Position numbers and translations under genes: made by a program | DNA from: Muricoccus harenae | GTDB lineage: Bacteria; Pseudomonadota; Alphaproteobacteria; Acetobacterales; Acetobacteraceae | Assembly (NCBI RefSeq): GCF_009848505.1 | Contig: NZ_WWDL01000027.1 | Span: 25,627-89,626 of the forward strand | Reading direction: 5' to 3' | DNA length: 64,000 bases | Notes under the pieces: model-generated | Database searches by the model: none | What the model saw: only the letters and a program-made list of their open reading frames with translations | Told to the model about the DNA's origin: nothing | Shown here: positions 62,381 through 64,000 of the stretch, piece by piece | Layout: each line of letters starts with the position of its first letter | How positions within the stretch are numbered: the stretch's first letter is position 1

Positions 62381-63876
62381 CTAGCGGTCCGTCAGCCGCA
62401 GCTCGATCCGCCGGTTGCGTGCCCGGGCCTCGGGCGTATCCGCCGTGTCGATCGGCTGGAATTCCCCGAAGGCGGTGGCGGCGACGCGGTTCGCCGGCAG
62501 GCCGTTCTGGATCATCAGCTGGGCGACGGCGATCGCGCGGGCCGAAGAGAGTTCCCAGTTCGTGGCATAGCGGGCGCCCGGGCGGATGGGGGAATTGTCG
62601 GCATGGCCGTCCACGCGGAGGACCCAGTTGGTGCCTTCCGGGATGCGGCCAGCGATGTCGAGCAGCAGGGTGGTGACATTGGCGATCTGCTCGCGGCCCG
62701 CCTGCGAGAGCTCGGCGCTGCCGATGGGGAAGAGGACTTCGGACTGGAAGACGAAGCGGTCGCCCGCGATGCGGATCTCAGGGCGGTTGCCGAGGATCTC
62801 CCGCAGGCGGCCGAAGAAGTCGGAGCGGTAGCGCTGGAGCTCCTCCACCCGTGCCGCCAGGGCGGCGTTCAGGCGCTGGCCGAGGGCGCTGATCTGGGTG
62901 TCCTTCTCGCGGTCCTGGGCTTCCTGGGCCTCCAGGGCGGCGTTCAGGCGGCGAAGCTCGGCCCGCAGCGTGTCGAGCTGCTGGGTGAGGAGGGCGGCCT
63001 GCGCGCGGGCGCTTTCGGCGAGGCGGCCGTATTCGCCGGCCTGGGCCTCGGCGGTACTGCGACCGCGGGTGGCTTCAGCGGCGGCAGCCTGTGCGGCGTC
63101 GCGGGCGGCGGCGGCCTCGGCGGCAGCGGTTTCGGCGGTGGCGGTGGCCGCTTCAGCGGTGCGGCGGCGGCGTCCCTCGTCATCCGCGCGAGCGAGGGCG
63201 GCGCGGGCCTGCTGCTCGGCCTGGTCGCGCAAGGCGGTGAGGGCGCGGAGTTGCTCGTTCAGGCGGGCGATGTCGGAAAGCCGGGCTTCGATGGTGGCGC
63301 GGTCGGTGGTGACCTGCTGGTCGAGCTGGGCGGCTGCCTGGCGCAGGGCCTCAAGGTCGCGGCGAGCGGCCTCCAGGGCGGCGCGGGTTTCGGCGAGGCT
63401 GCGCTCGGTGCCCTGGCGCGCGGCCCGTTCGGAAGCAAGGGCGCGGCGGGTCTCGGTGAGGCCCTGGACGGTGCGGGCGGTGTCGGCGCCGGCGGCCTCG
63501 GCGCCCGTCAGGGCTTCGGCGAGGCGGGATTCGAGGCTGGTGATGCGCTCGGCATTGCCGCGGCTGGCCAGCTCGGCATCGGCGAGGCGGGCGGCGATGC
63601 GGTCCCGCTCCTGGCGCATGGCGTCGCGGGCCGTCGCGGCGCGGGTGGCCTGGTCCTGCAGAGCGGCGAGGGCGTTGCGGGCGGCGTCGCGGTCGGCGGC
63701 GGCGGCGCGGGCTTCCTCCTGGGCGCGGCCGAGGCCGGATCGCAGGTCCTCGGCGCTGCCGCGCTCGAGGGAGAGGAGTTCGGAGAGTTCGGAGACCTGG
63801 CGGTTCAGCCGGTCCAGCGCGCGGTCGCGCGAGGAGAGGGCAAGGGAGAGGAAGCCCTGGGCCAGCACGAAGACTA
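62381..63876 (-). pseudogene. OmpA-domain coiled-coil envelope protein, 5' end lost to an IS
   Basis: The remaining 498 codons encode LVFVLAQGFLSLAL, the end of an N-terminal membrane helix, a very long coiled coil (about 20-345) and a C-terminal OmpA/MotB peptidoglycan-binding domain (FQSEVLFPIGSAELS, VDGHADNSPI, NWELSSARAIAVAQ, NRRIELRLTD). Relatives begin with a short cytoplasmic part and that helix, and often pair with a MotA/TolQ-type protein. Here the frame meets a TGA at 63887-63889 inside the IS5-family element. GTG at 63868 could start a truncated protein without a proper anchor. Confidence 0.82.
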
Positions 63877-64000
63877 GGGCGTGTCCTCAGATGGGGGATT
63901 CCCAGGATGGTGCTGGAGTGATTCATAGGGTGCCGGCAAGTTGTGGAGCAGCCGGGGAATGCGGCGATACGCGTTGCGTGACGATCAGTGGGTGCGGATC
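63877..64000 (+). mobile_element. IS5-family element, left end only
   Basis: The sequence changes at a TA (63875-63876). The next bases, GGGCGTGTCCTCAGATGGGG, are the presumed left terminal repeat, 82 bp before a transposase start codon. The right end, second terminal repeat and second TA lie beyond the window. It is not the same element as the miniature one at 21898, whose terminal repeats differ. Confidence 0.85.
63959..64000 (+). CDS. IS5-family transposase, N-terminus only
   Basis: The first 14 codons read MRRYALRDDQWVRI, the common N-terminus of an IS5-family DDE transposase. The gene continues past the window edge. GGGGA lies directly before the ATG. Confidence 0.85.
   Translation, partial: MRRYALRDDQWVRI

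Noticed and set aside
1..64000. tRNA, rRNA, CRISPR, replication origin or phage genes
   Set aside because: I looked for T-arm-like GTTCGAATC patterns, rRNA-like stretches, regular repeats and phage structural motifs, and found none convincing.

Overview
The window is high-GC DNA with closely packed genes, many joined by GTGA, ATGA or TGATG start/stop overlaps. The gene content (several Bug/TctC solute receptors, a TctAB transporter, FadR/LysR/IclR/MarR regulators, an STAS-fused MlaE, a HisKA_2 kinase, a form II CoxL homologue) suggests an alphaproteobacterium, most likely Acetobacteraceae close to Roseomonas. That placement is inferred from gene content; no rRNA or other marker gene is present. 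I saw no tRNA, rRNA or CRISPR array.

Layout. 0-8.3 kb is housekeeping: a HisKA_2 sensor kinase, an RluA-type pseudouridine synthase and a divergent PfkB kinase that start on the same CATG, a SPFH protein, a class IV aminotransferase, a LOG-family protein, a TrmH/SpoU methyltransferase, and a DUF1003-DUF1289 pair. 8.5-11.7 kb holds a two-domain KaiC-like ATPase overlapping a hybrid histidine kinase. 11.9-21.9 kb is catabolic and transport: three Bug receptors, an SDR, an amino-acid ABC receptor, a hemerythrin-like protein, a GST with divergent LysR, and a FadR-Bug-altronate dehydratase operon behind a 26-bp perfect palindrome.

21.9-24.0 kb is an accessory patch. A 226-bp IS5-derived miniature element sits exactly in the shared stop codons of two convergent genes, followed by a MarR-like regulator, a phasin-like protein and a HIRAN-like protein. 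24.2-30.1 kb is a tightly coupled operon: FAD amine oxidase, STAS-MlaE, MlaF, MlaD, lipoprotein, then a DUF2939 protein. 30.2-40.1 kb has an orphan CoxL-like enzyme, an RND efflux pair with divergent IclR regulator, and a stomatin-NfeD pair. 40.1-52.0 kb is again catabolic: MFS, FAD-linked oxidase and amidinotransferase; an EAL-PAS protein; a proline racemase-family enzyme with an Ldh-type reductase (hydroxyproline use); an HpcH/HpaI aldolase; and an alpha/beta hydrolase-luciferase-like-Bug-MarR group.

52.2-64 kb has a CPA1 antiporter, a mannose-1-P guanylyltransferase/isomerase, TctA-TctB, a divergent M20 amidohydrolase-ketopantoate reductase pair, a PYP-repeat surface protein, an RNase H-fold DUF429-like protein, a DUF1491 protein, and an OmpA-like coiled-coil envelope gene whose 5' end is cut off by an IS5-family element running off the right edge.

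The most unusual features are: two genes (DUF1289 at 7676, DUF429-like at 61619) that lack any ATG/GTG/TTG at a sensible place and appear to start at CTG inside a CTGA overlap with the upstream stop; the miniature IS at the double stop codon; and the KaiC-like protein, whose key residues fall at the same numbers as in cyanobacterial KaiC, with Ser431 kept and Thr432 replaced by Tyr.
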